Positions 63,770 to 64,000 of a DNA stretch of 64,000 nucleotides are shown piece after piece. The position numbers were made by a program, and so were the translations under genes. The stretch's first letter is position 1; each line of letters starts with the position of its first letter. This DNA comes from Microbacterium sp. SSM24 (lineage in GTDB: Bacteria; Actinomycetota; Actinomycetes; Actinomycetales; Microbacteriaceae). The notes under the pieces are model-generated. The model did no database searches and had not been told where the DNA came from. It worked only from the letters and a program-made list of their open reading frames with translations. The DNA lies in NCBI RefSeq assembly GCF_025989145.1, contig NZ_JAPDNQ010000001.1, positions 1,612,001-1,676,000 of the forward strand. Reading direction: 5' to 3'.

Positions 63770-64000
63770 TCACCAGATCAGGGGCAGCCACACCGACATC
63801 TCGGAGGGCCCGCGGTTCCCCCACGCGAAGTAGGGGATCAGCCGTGCGGTCGCCGTCACGAGGGGTGCGTCCTCGAGGTCGCCGTAGAGCTCGTCGCCCC
63901 CGCCGCCGGGGAGCACCACGAGCTCGGTCTCGAGGGCGACGAGCCGCTCGCCGGCGAGTTCGACCTCGACGGGCGCGAAGGCGCCGCCGCGTCGCAGCGC
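63770..64000 (-). CDS. C-terminal end of a GH127 (DUF1680) beta-L-arabinofuranosidase
   Basis: Only the last 76 codons are in the window. The ending (LVTATARLIPYFAWGNRGPSEMSVWLPLIW, stop at 63770) carries the IPYxAWxNRGxxxMxVWLP signature of GH127/DUF1680 proteins, which release beta-L-arabinofuranose from plant glycans. It is 23 bp upstream of the RuBisCO-like gene on the same strand, so it begins or belongs to that operon. Confidence 0.8.
   Translation of the reverse strand, partial: ALRRGGAFAPVEVELAGERLVALETELVVLPGGGGDELYGDLEDAPLVTATARLIPYFAWGNRGPSEMSVWLPLIW

Overview
The window looks like chromosome from a high-GC actinobacterium, most probably a Microbacterium or close Microbacteriaceae relative. 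Pointers are the very GC-rich coding sequence, the many ATGA/GTGA gene overlaps, several apparently leaderless starts (TANNNT about 6 nt before the start codon), a trio of short paralogs of a family I associate with Microbacteriaceae (DUF7882-like), and an oligomer, GGATGCCGC/GCGGCATCC, that recurs on both strands almost everywhere. Genes are densely packed; no stretch over 300 bases lacks a gene. I see no rRNA, tRNA or CRISPR array. This is all read by eye, without database searches.

Layout. 1-3886 (-): a huge secreted protein cut by the left edge (beta-propeller repeats, then a gingipain/C25-like domain). 4083-8157: Nudix hydrolase, RNase H, and an ABC-2 exporter operon with a GbsR/MarR-type regulator. 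8332-13049: propionate catabolism by the 2-methylcitrate cycle (FCD-GntR regulator, prpD, prpB, prpC, thioesterase). 13307-19099: a 1,930-residue secreted alpha-amylase/pullulanase behind LacI-type operators. 19160-20757: DUF7882-like protein divergent from a MarR regulator, plus small hypotheticals. 20898-22968: isobutyryl-CoA dehydrogenase and 3-hydroxyisobutyrate dehydrogenase (valine catabolism). 22978-27076 (-): a six-gene WXG100/type VII-secretion-like module with no secretion ATPase in view. 27249-32174: enoyl-CoA hydratase, MarR regulator, etfB-etfA and an unusual cytochrome b with N-terminal RRGLPR repeats. 32266-34294: F420 ligase CofE, GNAT, FadM-like thioesterase.

34262-36129 is an islet: two foreign-looking genes (a secreted protein and a small membrane protein) flanked by a perfect 34-bp direct repeat of the 3' end of the thioesterase gene. 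36132-39928 combines two more DUF7882-like paralogs with c-di-GMP turnover (an EAL protein and a bacteriophytochrome-GGDEF protein). 40145-41527 is an LPATG-anchored surface protein. 41589-45367 is putA, broken by a one-base deletion. 46174-47826 is a small membrane protein/XRE regulator pair with operator-like repeats, then an oxidoreductase. 47961-50080 encodes an arginine-family hydrolase and ornithine aminotransferase, which with putA could carry arginine to glutamate. 50121-51806 is a membrane/Tat sulfite-oxidase-like molybdoenzyme. 51991-55647 is the ATP-grasp / alpha-E / transglutaminase operon, joined by a 23-codon overlapping ORF.

55928-64000 (-) is plant-sugar catabolism: rhaM-rhaI-rhaD-rhaB for L-rhamnose, then a DUF1537 sugar-acid kinase, a RuBisCO-like protein and the end of a GH127 beta-L-arabinofuranosidase. 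Together with the pullulanase this suggests a plant- or soil-associated saprophyte able to use pectin side chains and starch.
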